Of a DNA stretch of 64,000 nucleotides, positions 41,936 through 53,151 are shown piece by piece. Position 1 is the stretch's first letter. Each line of letters opens with the position of its first letter. The DNA is from Angustibacter sp049994355 (lineage in GTDB: Bacteria > Actinomycetota > Actinomycetes > Actinomycetales > Angustibacteraceae), in the NCBI RefSeq assembly GCF_049994355.1, contig NZ_CP188257.1, positions 3,472,001 through 3,536,000 of the forward strand, given 5' to 3'. The translations under genes and the position numbers were made by a program. A model generated the notes under the pieces. The model was not told where the DNA came from. It was given only the letters and a program-made list of their open reading frames with translations, and searched no databases.

Positions 41936-43408
41936 ATGACAGAGGCCGAGCCGGTGGTCCGGGTGGCAGCCGGTGCCGTGCGCGGCAGGCTGGAGTCCGG
42001 GGTGGCGGTCTTCAAGGGCATCCCGTTCGCTGAGCTGCCCGTGCGGTTCGGAGCACCTGCGCCGGTCGAGGGCTGGGAGGGGACGCGGGACGCGCAGTCG
42101 TACGGCCCGCCGCCTCCCCAGTCGGCCATGTTCGGCACAGACGCGCTGGCCGCGGCCCCCGATGGATGGCTCACGGTCAACGTGTGGACGTCCGATCCGG
42201 CGGCGAACCTGCCGGTGATGGTGTGGATCCAGGGCGGGGGCTACATGCTCGGTATGTCCGGCCTGCCCGAGTACGACGGCGGCCGGTTGGCACGGGACGG
42301 CGTCGTCCTCGTCACGTTCAACTACCGGGTGGGCATCGAAGGCTTCGCCCTGATCGACGGAGCGCCCGCGAACCGCGGCCTGCTCGACCAGGTCGCGGCG
42401 CTGGAATGGTTGCGGGACAACGTCAGCGCGTTCGGCGGGGACCCCGACCAGGTGACCATCTTCGGCCAGTCCGCAGGAGGGGGGTCGGTGGCCGCGCTGC
42501 TGGCGATGCCCAGCGCTGCTGGCCTGTTTCGCCGCGCGGTCGTGCAGAGCATGCCGGGCGTGTTCCTCACGCCTGAGCTCGCCACTGACATCGCCGGTGT
42601 CTTTGCCGCCGAGCTCGGACTGCAACCTGCCGAGCTGGCCTCGGTCGCACCTGACGCACTGCCGGCGGTCGCTGACGCGGTCCTGGCGACGATCGGCCAG
42701 CGGGCCGACCGGTGGGGCCTGGCCGCGCACCGCAGGGTCCCGTTGGGTCCCGTCGTCGACGGCGCGACGCTCCCGACCGACCCCTGGGCGGCGCTGGCCG
42801 GCGGGGCTGCCCGAGACGTCGACCTGCTCGTCGGACACGTCCGTCACGAGCAGCGGCTGTTCGACCTGATCGAGGGCACACTCGGCCAGATCTCCGAGGA
42901 ACAGGCGGCGGCCGCGCTGAGCCTGTTCGCACCGGGCCCGGACGGCGAGGCCCAGTACCGTGCAGCCGGTGGTGGCCCGAACGAGCTGTACGACCAGGTC
43001 CACTCCGACTGGCTCTTCCGGATGCCCTCGCTGCACCTCGCCGAGGCGCATACCGGCCGGGTCCACGTGTACGAGCTGACCTGGCCCGCACCGGGCCTGG
43101 GGGGCGCGCTGGGCGCCTGCCACGGCCTCGACGTGCCGCTCGTGTTCGGCAACCTGACCAGCGGCCAGACGGCGATGTTGCTCGGCGACGACCTGACCGA
43201 GGCGGAAGTCGTGTCAGCGCAACTGCGTGGCTCGTGGACGAGGTTCGCCAACGACGGCGACCCCGGCTGGCCGGCCTACGATCGCGAACAACGCCTGACC
43301 CGGGTCTTCGTCACCGAGCCGTCGGTGGTCGCGTACCCGGAGGAGACATCGCGCCAAATCTGGCAGGACCACGTCTTCTCGGCTCTGCCGTTGCTCAGCC
43401 GGGGGTGA
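41936..43408 (+). CDS. Type-B carboxylesterase
   Basis: A 490-residue alpha/beta hydrolase of the carboxylesterase/cholinesterase family. The N-terminal VRVAAGAVRGRLESGVAVFKG, the oxyanion-hole loop WIQGGGYMLG and the nucleophile elbow GQSAGGGS (Ser179) are all present; a C-terminal His occurs in the GACHGLDVPLVFGN segment. It should hydrolyse esters, with unknown substrate. The preceding GGGGAAGGGGA fits the ATG at 41936; GTG 41933 is immediately upstream and also possible. No signal peptide, so probably cytosolic. Confidence 0.92.
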   Translation: MTEAEPVVRVAAGAVRGRLESGVAVFKGIPFAELPVRFGAPAPVEGWEGTRDAQSYGPPPPQSAMFGTDALAAAPDGWLTVNVWTSDPAANLPVMVWIQGGGYMLGMSGLPEYDGGRLARDGVVLVTFNYRVGIEGFALIDGAPANRGLLDQVAALEWLRDNVSAFGGDPDQVTIFGQSAGGGSVAALLAMPSAAGLFRRAVVQSMPGVFLTPELATDIAGVFAAELGLQPAELASVAPDALPAVADAVLATIGQRADRWGLAAHRRVPLGPVVDGATLPTDPWAALAGGAARDVDLLVGHVRHEQRLFDLIEGTLGQISEEQAAAALSLFAPGPDGEAQYRAAGGGPNELYDQVHSDWLFRMPSLHLAEAHTGRVHVYELTWPAPGLGGALGACHGLDVPLVFGNLTSGQTAMLLGDDLTEAEVVSAQLRGSWTRFANDGDPGWPAYDREQRLTRVFVTEPSVVAYPEETSRQIWQDHVFSALPLLSRG

Positions 43409-43436
43409 CCCACCGCGTCGGCGGACCTTCGCGGGC

Positions 43437-45796
<2,360 letters not shown>

Positions 45797-45800
<4 letters not shown>

Positions 45801-46633
45801 GGATGGCTTCTTTCGCGAGGGGACCGGGAACCGAGAGTCTGCAGGATCAACGTGGACATCTCCTCCACCGACCTGGTCGTCGAGTTGATCACCGGGATGC
45901 CGTGGGCCCGGTACAGGGCGTCGGCACGGCGCAGCTCCTTGGTGCACTGCTCGAGGGACGCGTAGCTCGAGTTGGGCCGTCGCTGCTGGCGCACCTCACT
46001 CAGCCTCGCCGGCGTGGCGATCAGCCCGAAGCACCGCTCCCCCAGGTGCGCGATCGGTCGCGGCAGGTCTGTGGTGTGCAGGTCGTCCTCGATCAGCGGG
46101 TAGTTAGCCACGAACAGCCCGTGCTGCAGCGCGAGGTACATCGTGGTAGGCGTCTTGCCACAGCGCGACGGCGCCACCAGGATCACGTCCGCGCGGTCCA
46201 GGGCTCGCAGGCTCTGGCCGTCGTCGTGCTCGATCGCATACTCGATCGCCTGCATGCGCGAGTTGTAGCGCTGGACGTCGCCGACGCCGTGCAGCCGGGC
46301 CGCCACCCGGGCGCCCGAGGCGCCGAGGATCGACTCGACCCGCTTCATGTGCAGCTCGAAGAAGTCGATGATCGGGCATCGCGAGGTCAGCAGCACCTTG
46401 CGGATCTCGTCCGTGGCGGCCGTGGTGAAAGCCAGCGGCGTGACCGGGCCGTCCATCGCCTCGTCGAGGATCGCGACGACCTTGCGGGCCTCCTCCTCGG
46501 TGGAGATGAACGGGATCAGTCGGCGCTCGAACCGCAGGTCCGGGAACTGGATGAGCAGCGCGTTGCCCATCGTCTCGGCGCTGATTCCCGTGCTGTCGGA
46601 GAGGAAGAACACCGGGACAGGCTCGTCCTGCAT
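45797..46633 (-). CDS. ppsR: PEP synthase regulatory protein (kinase/pyrophosphorylase)
   Basis: A 278-residue DUF299-family protein. The N-terminal PVFFLSDSTGISAETMG and the nucleotide-binding loop APSRCGKT (154-161), followed by TPTTMYLALQHG, are the family signatures. Members inactivate PEP synthase by ADP-dependent phosphorylation of a Thr next to the catalytic His and reactivate it by phosphate-dependent removal. In this case that Thr is present in GGRTCHAA of the neighbouring PEP synthase. The gene is coupled to ppsA by ATGA and to the upstream hydrolase by TGATG, confirming a functional pair. Confidence 0.95.
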
Positions 46634-47505
46634 CAGATCTCCTCCCCACCGAGCCCGGCACGTTCGACCAGCACATCAAGAGGTTCGCGAAGGCACCCGG
46701 GGGCGTCCATCCAGACGAAGTGTCCGGCGTCCGGGACGACCACGACCGACGCGGCCGCTCCGATGCGCTCGGCGGTGTCCGTCGATGCTGTGACGGGCAT
46801 CGGGCTCGCCGCGCCATGCACGAAGACGGTCGGCACGTTGCAACCGGCCAGCCGGCGGGTCAGTCCGGGGAGCTCTTCGACAGCTGACTGCAGCGTCGGG
46901 CCGGCCGATGCAGCGTTGACCCGGAGATCAGGAAACTCCGGCGCACGATCGGGGGAAGGAAAGTATGCCGGCCAGAAGATTCGCAACGACTCCACCGCTT
47001 CCGCTTCGGTGGCAACGCCATCCATCAGTCGCCGGTCCAACATCGCGGCACGCTCGACCTGTTCCGGGGGTGTGCGGCGTGTCATCTCCGCGTCGAAAGC
47101 CGGAAATCCGCCATCACCGACACCGCCCAAGGAGTCGACCACCAGAGCGCCCACCACTCGCTCGGGATGCGTCGCGAGCAGGTGCATCAACAGGTTCCCG
47201 CCCCAGGAGTGGCCACCAATGATCGCGCGTTCCCAGCCGAGCTGATCGAGCACCGCGATCACGTCCGCGAGGTGGGTCGAAACGTCATACGGCTCAGCCA
47301 ACGTTGAGGGTTCCAAGCCGCGTTGTTGGTACGTCGCCACCCGGTAGTCGTCGCGGAGCTCATCGGCCAAGGGTTCCAGGTAGTTGGACACCGGCCCCCC
47401 GTGCAAGAGCAGGAGCTCAGGTCCCTGGCCACCGACGCGACCGACGAGCTCTCCTCCCGCAACTTCGGTGCGGAACTCGCTCGCAAGAACCGTCTGCTCG
47501 GCCAT
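46633..47505 (-). CDS. Alpha/beta hydrolase, proline-iminopeptidase-like
   Basis: A 290-residue alpha/beta-hydrolase-fold protein. HGGP at 35-38 is the oxyanion-hole motif typical of proline iminopeptidases and epoxide hydrolases, the nucleophile elbow is GGHSWGG with Ser100, and a C-terminal DAGHFVW supplies the His. A cap region lies between about 135 and 215. No ribosome site precedes the ATG at 47505. Instead TACATT lies six to twelve bases upstream, so a leaderless transcript is possible. Its stop overlaps the start of ppsR by one base. A metabolic link with PEP synthase is not evident. Confidence 0.88.
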   Translation of the reverse strand: MAEQTVLASEFRTEVAGGELVGRVGGQGPELLLLHGGPVSNYLEPLADELRDDYRVATYQQRGLEPSTLAEPYDVSTHLADVIAVLDQLGWERAIIGGHSWGGNLLMHLLATHPERVVGALVVDSLGGVGDGGFPAFDAEMTRRTPPEQVERAAMLDRRLMDGVATEAEAVESLRIFWPAYFPSPDRAPEFPDLRVNAASAGPTLQSAVEELPGLTRRLAGCNVPTVFVHGAASPMPVTASTDTAERIGAAASVVVVPDAGHFVWMDAPGCLREPLDVLVERAGLGGEEI

Positions 47506-47629
47506 CGGCCCAATGTAGCCACTGGGTGCTGCGGCCCTCTCGTTGTGCACCGACCTCGCAGACGTCGCCGACCTCAAACCCGGCCAACACCAAGCCGACG
47601 CGCTCAACACCCACCTCGGTGTCGCCGTC

Positions 47630-48667
47630 CTAGTGACCATGGCGGCGGTAGGTCAGGTTCGCGCGAGGCCCAGCAGACGACTTTGGCCGCCACTGCCAGG
47701 CGTTGGGTGGGGACTCGCTCTCGGTGGAGAGGTGCGGGATCCGGCAGGGGGTTGCTGCGTGGTCGCGTGCCGCGTCGAGGATGCGGTGCAGGCTGGTGTC
47801 GATGAGCTTCTGGTCGGCACCGAATCGTCGGAACCGGGGAACAACGCTGGCCAGGATCCACCACCAGCGGTCATCGAAGCGAGTGATTCTCGGCCACCCC
47901 CGCGACTGCAGGACTCGGGGAAGGCCCCGGGTCAGCGAGTCAAGGTAGAACGAGGTGAAGTACCCGGCCTCCTGGCGCGCTCCACGCACCTCGAAGCTGG
48001 TGGCCGAGCCGAGGGAGACGAGCCTGGCGAAGGCACACGACAGGCGATCGAAGTGGGGTTGTACCAAGGCGCGCTGCTCGTGCTCGAGCAGTTGGACGTT
48101 GCCCGCCCAGATCAGATCTTCCGCAGCCTGCCGATCGAGCGTGGAGGCTGACCTGCCTTCCAAGACCCGGCGCCCTTGCTCGATCGCCTCGAAGCCGGCA
48201 ATGACCGAACCGTAGTAGCTGTCGGCCTGCAGCAGGGCCCGAACCCGTCCGATGCCGTCGTCGCCGCTGACATAGGCGAGGTGGACCCAGAAGATGTCGT
48301 TGAAGATGGCGTTGTTCGTTTCCCGGATCGTGTTCACGTCCTCCATCAGCAGCAACCGCTGACGCCCCAGGCTTCGCGGGATGTTCACGTAGCCGCTGCG
48401 ATCGGTATCCAGCCACAGCGGAACCAGCGCGAGGCGGACGTGGTGCGACGCGAAGGCGGCCAGCCCGACCCATTTGAAGCAGGCGGGCAGGAGCCCATAC
48501 ATCCAGGCATAGCGAGCCGAGATCTCCATGTTTCGATGGAATGCGCACGCCCGGTTCACCAGCAGGCCGTCGGCCAGAGCCTTCCACCCAGTGATGGTTT
48601 CCGGTTCGCCGACCCGCGAGACAAGCTCACGTAGCTCACTCGCGCCAGAGGCAGATGAGTCCACCAT
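47630..48667 (-). CDS. Uncharacterised protein, possibly DUF2515-like
   Basis: A 345-residue soluble protein, mostly helical. Segments such as NRACAFHRNMEISARYAW, KWVGLAAFASHHVRLALVP and ETNNAIFNDIFWVHLAY recall the DUF2515 pattern (a family of unknown function), but the similarity is judged by eye. No catalytic motif is visible. A clear ribosome site GAGGAGC precedes the ATG at 48667. The base composition is somewhat less GC-rich than that of the PEP synthase operon, and it sits next to the large gap that opens the eCIS-flanking region, so horizontal acquisition is possible. Confidence 0.65.
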   Translation of the reverse strand: MVDSSASGASELRELVSRVGEPETITGWKALADGLLVNRACAFHRNMEISARYAWMYGLLPACFKWVGLAAFASHHVRLALVPLWLDTDRSGYVNIPRSLGRQRLLLMEDVNTIRETNNAIFNDIFWVHLAYVSGDDGIGRVRALLQADSYYGSVIAGFEAIEQGRRVLEGRSASTLDRQAAEDLIWAGNVQLLEHEQRALVQPHFDRLSCAFARLVSLGSATSFEVRGARQEAGYFTSFYLDSLTRGLPRVLQSRGWPRITRFDDRWWWILASVVPRFRRFGADQKLIDTSLHRILDAARDHAATPCRIPHLSTESESPPNAWQWRPKSSAGPRANLTYRRHGH

Positions 48668-48925
48668 GGGCCGCTCCTCGTGAATGCTGCCAACGATAGT
48701 GGCGTCACGGGTGGCGGGTCCGGGCGCGTTGATACGGCTGGCTTCGAAGGTCTTGACGAACACGAAGAGCTAGCTTGGTCCGTCCGGCGATGCACCTGCG
48801 GGGACGGCGGACTGGGTGAATAGATAGGCTGAGAAAGTTCGGGGTGGGGCCCTGTCCCTCGACGCCGCGTCGTTCGTCAGCTGTCCGTCTAGTGCCGCCC
48901 GCCGGTTGGCGCTACGGTCAGCGTG

Positions 48926-48964
48926 CGCCGCCGGCCCGCACCCCCCCCTGTGGGGCCGGCGGCG
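48926..48964. terminator. Very stable hairpin in a divergent intergenic region
   Basis: Perfect 12-base arms CGCCGCCGGCCC and GGGCCGGCGGCG surround a 15-base C-rich loop. It lies between two genes that diverge, where a terminator is unexpected. It could end a small RNA or act as an attenuator of the 49185 operon. Confidence 0.5.
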
Positions 48965-49154
48965 TCTTCGCAATCGGACGAGTTCAGGTGCGGGCTCGTC
49001 GCCTATCGGTTTGAGCGGGCGCTGCCTCGCCGTCGGATCAGTTGAGGAGCGGCTCTGTTTACACCTGTCGCTCCGTGTGGAAATCTCAGACTCGGCTCCT
49101 GAATCACCCAATAGCGAAATCCTGGGGCAGGTCGCCACACTACGTGCCATTCGC

Positions 49155-49171
49155 GCACGTCAGTGACGTGC
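49155..49171 (+). promoter_or_regulatory. Palindrome next to the ribosome site of the 49185 gene
   Basis: GCACGTCA and TGACGTGC flank a single G. The site ends four bases before the GAGG ribosome site and 13 bases before the ATG, so it could be an operator or an RNA structure controlling the three-gene unit. Confidence 0.45.
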
Positions 49172-49184
49172 GAGCGAGGTGGCC

Positions 49185-52100
49185 ATGGTCCAGCCAGCGC
49201 CCCCCAACATCACCGAGCCTCTGTCCTCGTGCAGCCGCCGGGTACGTCTGGACGGGATGGTGCGCGCGGCCGTCGTGGACCTGCGCGGCACCGCAGGCCG
49301 CCAGCTTGGCCGATGGACCGCAACGTGGCCAGATGAGCTGTTCGACTTCGACCCGGGTGTGCAGCTGAGGCCGGGCGAGCTGGTGTGGGCCAGGCAGACC
49401 GCACCCAGCGGCGAGGTCAGCAGCTGGACCACCTACCCGCAGGCAACGCAGGCGGCCGCCCCGTCGACACCGATGTTCGACCTTCCGGTGGTGGCCTGCG
49501 CACCTGAGGTCAGCGTGTCCTCGGTAACCCCCGGGTCCCTTGTCACAGTCCTGGACCAGACCGCCAAGGCCGACGTCGGCTCGACCTCGGGCGGGATCAC
49601 GGAGAACGTCAAGCTCACCCGGGTCGTCGACCCGATCGATGTGCTCCAGCTGCGCGCCACCCCCTGCGGAGGGCTACCACCGGGGCCGTTGAGCACCGTG
49701 CCGACGATCGAGAAGCTTCGGACCCTGAGTGTAGAAGACCGCCGCCTTCCCCAGGTCGAGCTCGAAATGCCGTTGCGCGCATGCCAGCGGCTGCTGACCG
49801 TGCGCCACGGCCAGCCCGGAACCCGGCTCATCCTCAAACGCGGTGACGGCAGCGAGCTCGCGTGGTCCCTGCACGCCGGCAGCGAGGAGACGCTGCGGAT
49901 CGATGAGCTGCACGAGAACGAGGACGTGCAGTGGTGGGTCACCCAGAGCGGCACGCCGTGCGACGTTCTGGACAGCGAACCGACCACCACCAAGGCCGTC
50001 AACTCGAAGCCCCCGCAACCACGCGTGGTCGCCGCACCCTGCCCCGGTTCACCGCAGCTGCAGCTGGGTGGGCTGGTCAAGAGCGCAACGGTGCGCCTAC
50101 GCGTCGACGGTGTCGAGGTTCGCGAGCTGGTCGCGCCCGCGGACAGCTGCCCAATGGACATCGGCGACCTCAACCTGGTGCTGGGGCAGGTCCTGACTGT
50201 CGTGCAGCGCCTGTGCCACGACTGGAGCGACCCCTCACCCGATGTTGCCGTCAGCGCCGCCTGGGACCGCCAGCCCGTCATCGCCGAACCGCTCGAGGCG
50301 TGCTCGACCGTCGTCGTCGTCAACGACGTCTCCCCCGGCGCCCTGGTCGTAGTGCTGGATCTGGTCAGCGAGGTAGAAGGTGAGCTCGGCCGCACCGTCG
50401 CAGACGGCACAACCGCCGCCGTCCACGTCGCCCCACTCCTGCCCGACCACACCATCGTGGTCCGCGTTGTGGGCTGCCGCCCAGCTGACCTCAAGGCGCT
50501 GGTCCAACCCGATCGCGAACGTCTGGACCCGATTCTGCAGCAGGCCTACGTCGGGACCCGGACCGCCGTCGTGACCCAGGTGTCCACCGGCACCCGCGTC
50601 GACGTGTCCGTCAACGGTCACCATGGCGGCACGGCGATCGCCACCGGCCCCAGCGTCGACGTCACGTTGGACAACAAGCTGGCCGATGGCGACACGGTCG
50701 AGGTGCTGGCCAGACGTTGCAACATCCCCCGCAGCTCAAAACCGCGGCCAGCGGACGCACTCCCGGTCCCGGCTTACACGCTCCTGCAACCCGGCGGAGC
50801 GGACTGCGGCGGCGGGAACTGGGCGTCTGGTCGGGTCGAGGCCATCGTCGCCACCCCCGGTGACGTGCTGGTCCTGGGGTGCACCAACTCCGGGGTGTGG
50901 ATCTCCCATCCCGACGGGTCCGCCGAGCCCGTCTCAATGACCTGGCCCAGCGCAGAGGTGGTCGCGCTGGCCAGCGACCCGAGCAACGTGATGCACGTGT
51001 TCGCGGCAACCAGGTACGGCCTGCATGAGAGCGACCCCACCGCGCCCGACCCGCTGCACACGTGGAAGGACATTCCCCTGCCACCCACCTTGGGCGGCGA
51101 GCTGCGAACGGTCGTCGTCAGCGACCAGAGGATCGTGCTCGTCGCCGGATCGGGCGGGATCGCCTGGGCACCCATCCCGGGCCCGGGTGCGCCATGGGCG
51201 CTGAGCGAGGACCCCAGCATGCGGGTCAGCTGGACCGGAGCAGCGCCTGGGCCGGACGGCTCGCTCGTGCTGGCCGCGGCAAGCATCCAACCGCCGCCGC
51301 CAGCTCCGGGGGTACCGCCGGTCCCGGTGATACCTGGCCGGCTCGCACGCGGGGCCTGGTCGCCGGCGGCGGGGACCTTCACCTGGACCGACAACGCCGG
51401 CACCGCCCCGCCCGCGTTCACCGCCCGGATGGGCCGCACCGTGATGACCTCCTGCCCAGCTGACCGCAACCACCTGTACGCCCTAGCCGCAAACGGCCTG
51501 GTCGGCCCGGACGCCGCGACCCTGCTAGGTGTGCTCCACTCCCCCGACGGTGGCCGGAACTGGGCCTGCCACCACTTCGACCCGAACGACCTGGACCAGT
51601 TCGCCGCCCCAAAACCTTGGGACATGGGCACTCAGGCCGGCGCCAACTTGGCGGTCGTGGCGCACCCCCTGGACCCGGCCAGGGTGCTCATCGCCGGCAG
51701 GAACGAGCGACTGCTGGGCTCAACGGACTTCTGTGCCACGTTCGACGCGGCCGGCTACCCGCGGGTCCTTGGGCCGACCTTCCACGCGGACAACCGGGCG
51801 CTCAACTGGGATATGAGCACTGGCCAGCTGCGAGTGCTGGTCGGCGGCGACGGCGGCATCTACGTCAGCACCGACGCCGACGGGCACGCGTTCAACAGCT
51901 CACGAAGCCGCGGGCTGTCCACCCTCATGGTTGACCGCGAGCGGGTCCCGGCGCTGGCCTCGGCACCAGATGTCCCGGGAAGCTGCTGCATCGGCCTGCA
52001 GGACAACGACGAGGCTGCGACGACGGCGGGGTCGGTGTGGCGGCAGAAGTTCGCCGGCGGTGACGGCAAGCACCAGATCATGATCAGTGGCAGGTTCCTG

Positions 52101-52925
52101 CTGCACAACGGCAACGACGCGCCACCGCTGCAGTGGTCGGAGGTGTCCTCGGCCGGGGTCGGTCCGAACGTCGAGGTCGGGCGGCCGCCCGCGGACCCGG
52201 GCGGGTCGCGGCCGACCTTCGAAAGGATCCTGAACGCCGTGGTGGCGCCCGCCTGGCGCAACGTCGACGGCCACCTGCTGGTCGCCTACGCCGCCGAGGT
52301 GTTGACGGGGGTGGACCAGGCGCGCCTGTACGGCATCTTCGAGGACCCGGACGCCGGCGCCGGACGATTCTTCGGGGTACAGCTGGCCGTGCTCACCGGG
52401 GTCCCCATAGCCGTCGCAAGCTTTGACGGCAGGACTGCCGTCGTGACAACGCAGACGTTCCCCAACCTGGTCCCACACGTGTACCGCTTCGACGCCGCGA
52501 CCGGCGTCCTGCTCGAGTCCGTCATCCCCCGTCCAGCGCCGGTACCACCTCCTGCACCACCTCCCGCTCCTTCGGAGGTGTGGGGCGTGGTGATGACCGG
52601 ACCGCATTCGGGGGCAGCGATCCACGACTACGAAATCCTGGTATCCGACGACCTGCAGGTGTGGACCCTGATGACCCTGCCACGCGCGCTACCCCCAGTC
52701 CGGGTCCTTGCCGCCGACCACGGGAGCCATCCTGCGGCGCTGCACGTGGGAACCGACTCGCTATCGGCGGTGATCCACGAGGGCGGTGCAGCGCTGACGG
52801 TGGCCACAGGGTTGCCGGTCAACTCCCTGACCCGACACCTGTCGATCGTCGCCGACGCCAACGGGGACCGTTGGGTCTACCTCGGGTCCTACGGCTGGTC
52901 GGTGTGGCGAGCCCGTCTGCCCTGA
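49185..52925 (+). CDS. Large repeat protein with C-terminal sialidase/sortilin-like beta-propeller
   Basis: A 1246-residue protein with no signal peptide. The first ~540 residues form about six ~70-100-residue beta-sandwich-like repeats, each opening with a Cys (for example CSRRVRLDG, CAPEVSVSSVTPGSLV, CQRLLTV, CPGSPQLQL, CSTVVVVNDVSPGALV). From about 545 a propeller region follows, with blades such as LHSPDGGRNWACHHF, HADNRALNWD, GGDGGIYVSTDADG and GLQDND, the pattern of BNR/GH74/sortilin-type propellers. A Pro-rich linker (PVPPPAPPPAP) lies near 1118. A binding or adhesion role is likely; catalytic residues were not identified. It heads a three-gene unit with a lipolytic fusion enzyme. ATG 49185 is supported by GAGG. 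Confidence 0.72.
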   Translation: MVQPAPPNITEPLSSCSRRVRLDGMVRAAVVDLRGTAGRQLGRWTATWPDELFDFDPGVQLRPGELVWARQTAPSGEVSSWTTYPQATQAAAPSTPMFDLPVVACAPEVSVSSVTPGSLVTVLDQTAKADVGSTSGGITENVKLTRVVDPIDVLQLRATPCGGLPPGPLSTVPTIEKLRTLSVEDRRLPQVELEMPLRACQRLLTVRHGQPGTRLILKRGDGSELAWSLHAGSEETLRIDELHENEDVQWWVTQSGTPCDVLDSEPTTTKAVNSKPPQPRVVAAPCPGSPQLQLGGLVKSATVRLRVDGVEVRELVAPADSCPMDIGDLNLVLGQVLTVVQRLCHDWSDPSPDVAVSAAWDRQPVIAEPLEACSTVVVVNDVSPGALVVVLDLVSEVEGELGRTVADGTTAAVHVAPLLPDHTIVVRVVGCRPADLKALVQPDRERLDPILQQAYVGTRTAVVTQVSTGTRVDVSVNGHHGGTAIATGPSVDVTLDNKLADGDTVEVLARRCNIPRSSKPRPADALPVPAYTLLQPGGADCGGGNWASGRVEAIVATPGDVLVLGCTNSGVWISHPDGSAEPVSMTWPSAEVVALASDPSNVMHVFAATRYGLHESDPTAPDPLHTWKDIPLPPTLGGELRTVVVSDQRIVLVAGSGGIAWAPIPGPGAPWALSEDPSMRVSWTGAAPGPDGSLVLAAASIQPPPPAPGVPPVPVIPGRLARGAWSPAAGTFTWTDNAGTAPPAFTARMGRTVMTSCPADRNHLYALAANGLVGPDAATLLGVLHSPDGGRNWACHHFDPNDLDQFAAPKPWDMGTQAGANLAVVAHPLDPARVLIAGRNERLLGSTDFCATFDAAGYPRVLGPTFHADNRALNWDMSTGQLRVLVGGDGGIYVSTDADGHAFNSSRSRGLSTLMVDRERVPALASAPDVPGSCCIGLQDNDEAATTAGSVWRQKFAGGDGKHQIMISGRFLLHNGNDAPPLQWSEVSSAGVGPNVEVGRPPADPGGSRPTFERILNAVVAPAWRNVDGHLLVAYAAEVLTGVDQARLYGIFEDPDAGAGRFFGVQLAVLTGVPIAVASFDGRTAVVTTQTFPNLVPHVYRFDAATGVLLESVIPRPAPVPPPAPPPAPSEVWGVVMTGPHSGAAIHDYEILVSDDLQVWTLMTLPRALPPVRVLAADHGSHPAALHVGTDSLSAVIHEGGAALTVATGLPVNSLTRHLSIVADANGDRWVYLGSYGWSVWRARLP

Positions 52926-53151
52926 CGCGGACAACGCGCCTCGGTGCGGCGAAGCCCACAGGACCTTGACGGTCCGCAAGACCAGGGCCAGGATCCAGGA
53001 TGTCCGCACCGACTTGCGGGCATCACTCTGGAGACGCCGCCGCGCATCGCGCCCTTCTCGCGCTCGCGGCACGTGGTGTGGCGACGCCCCCTCAGCAGGG
53101 GCCGGCGCAGACCACCTGACAGCCCCTGCTCTCGGCATACCGGGAGGGGAC

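Larger units (their letters stand above)
48668..49184. other. Gene-free divergent region of about 517 bases
   Basis: No credible coding region. It contains a very stable hairpin (48926-48964) and a palindrome directly before the next gene (49155-49171), both listed. Divergent promoters for 48667 and 49185 must lie here; no consensus -35/-10 pair was obvious. Confidence 0.55.

Noticed and set aside
48770..49150. 126-residue open frame on the minus strand in the divergent gap
   Set aside because: No ribosome site, biased composition, and it spans the stable hairpin; treated as chance.
52966..53151. Upstream extension of the phospholipase fusion protein
   Set aside because: The extra ~62 residues are Arg-rich and low in structure, whereas GGGAGGGG precedes ATG 53152, where the phospholipase fold begins.
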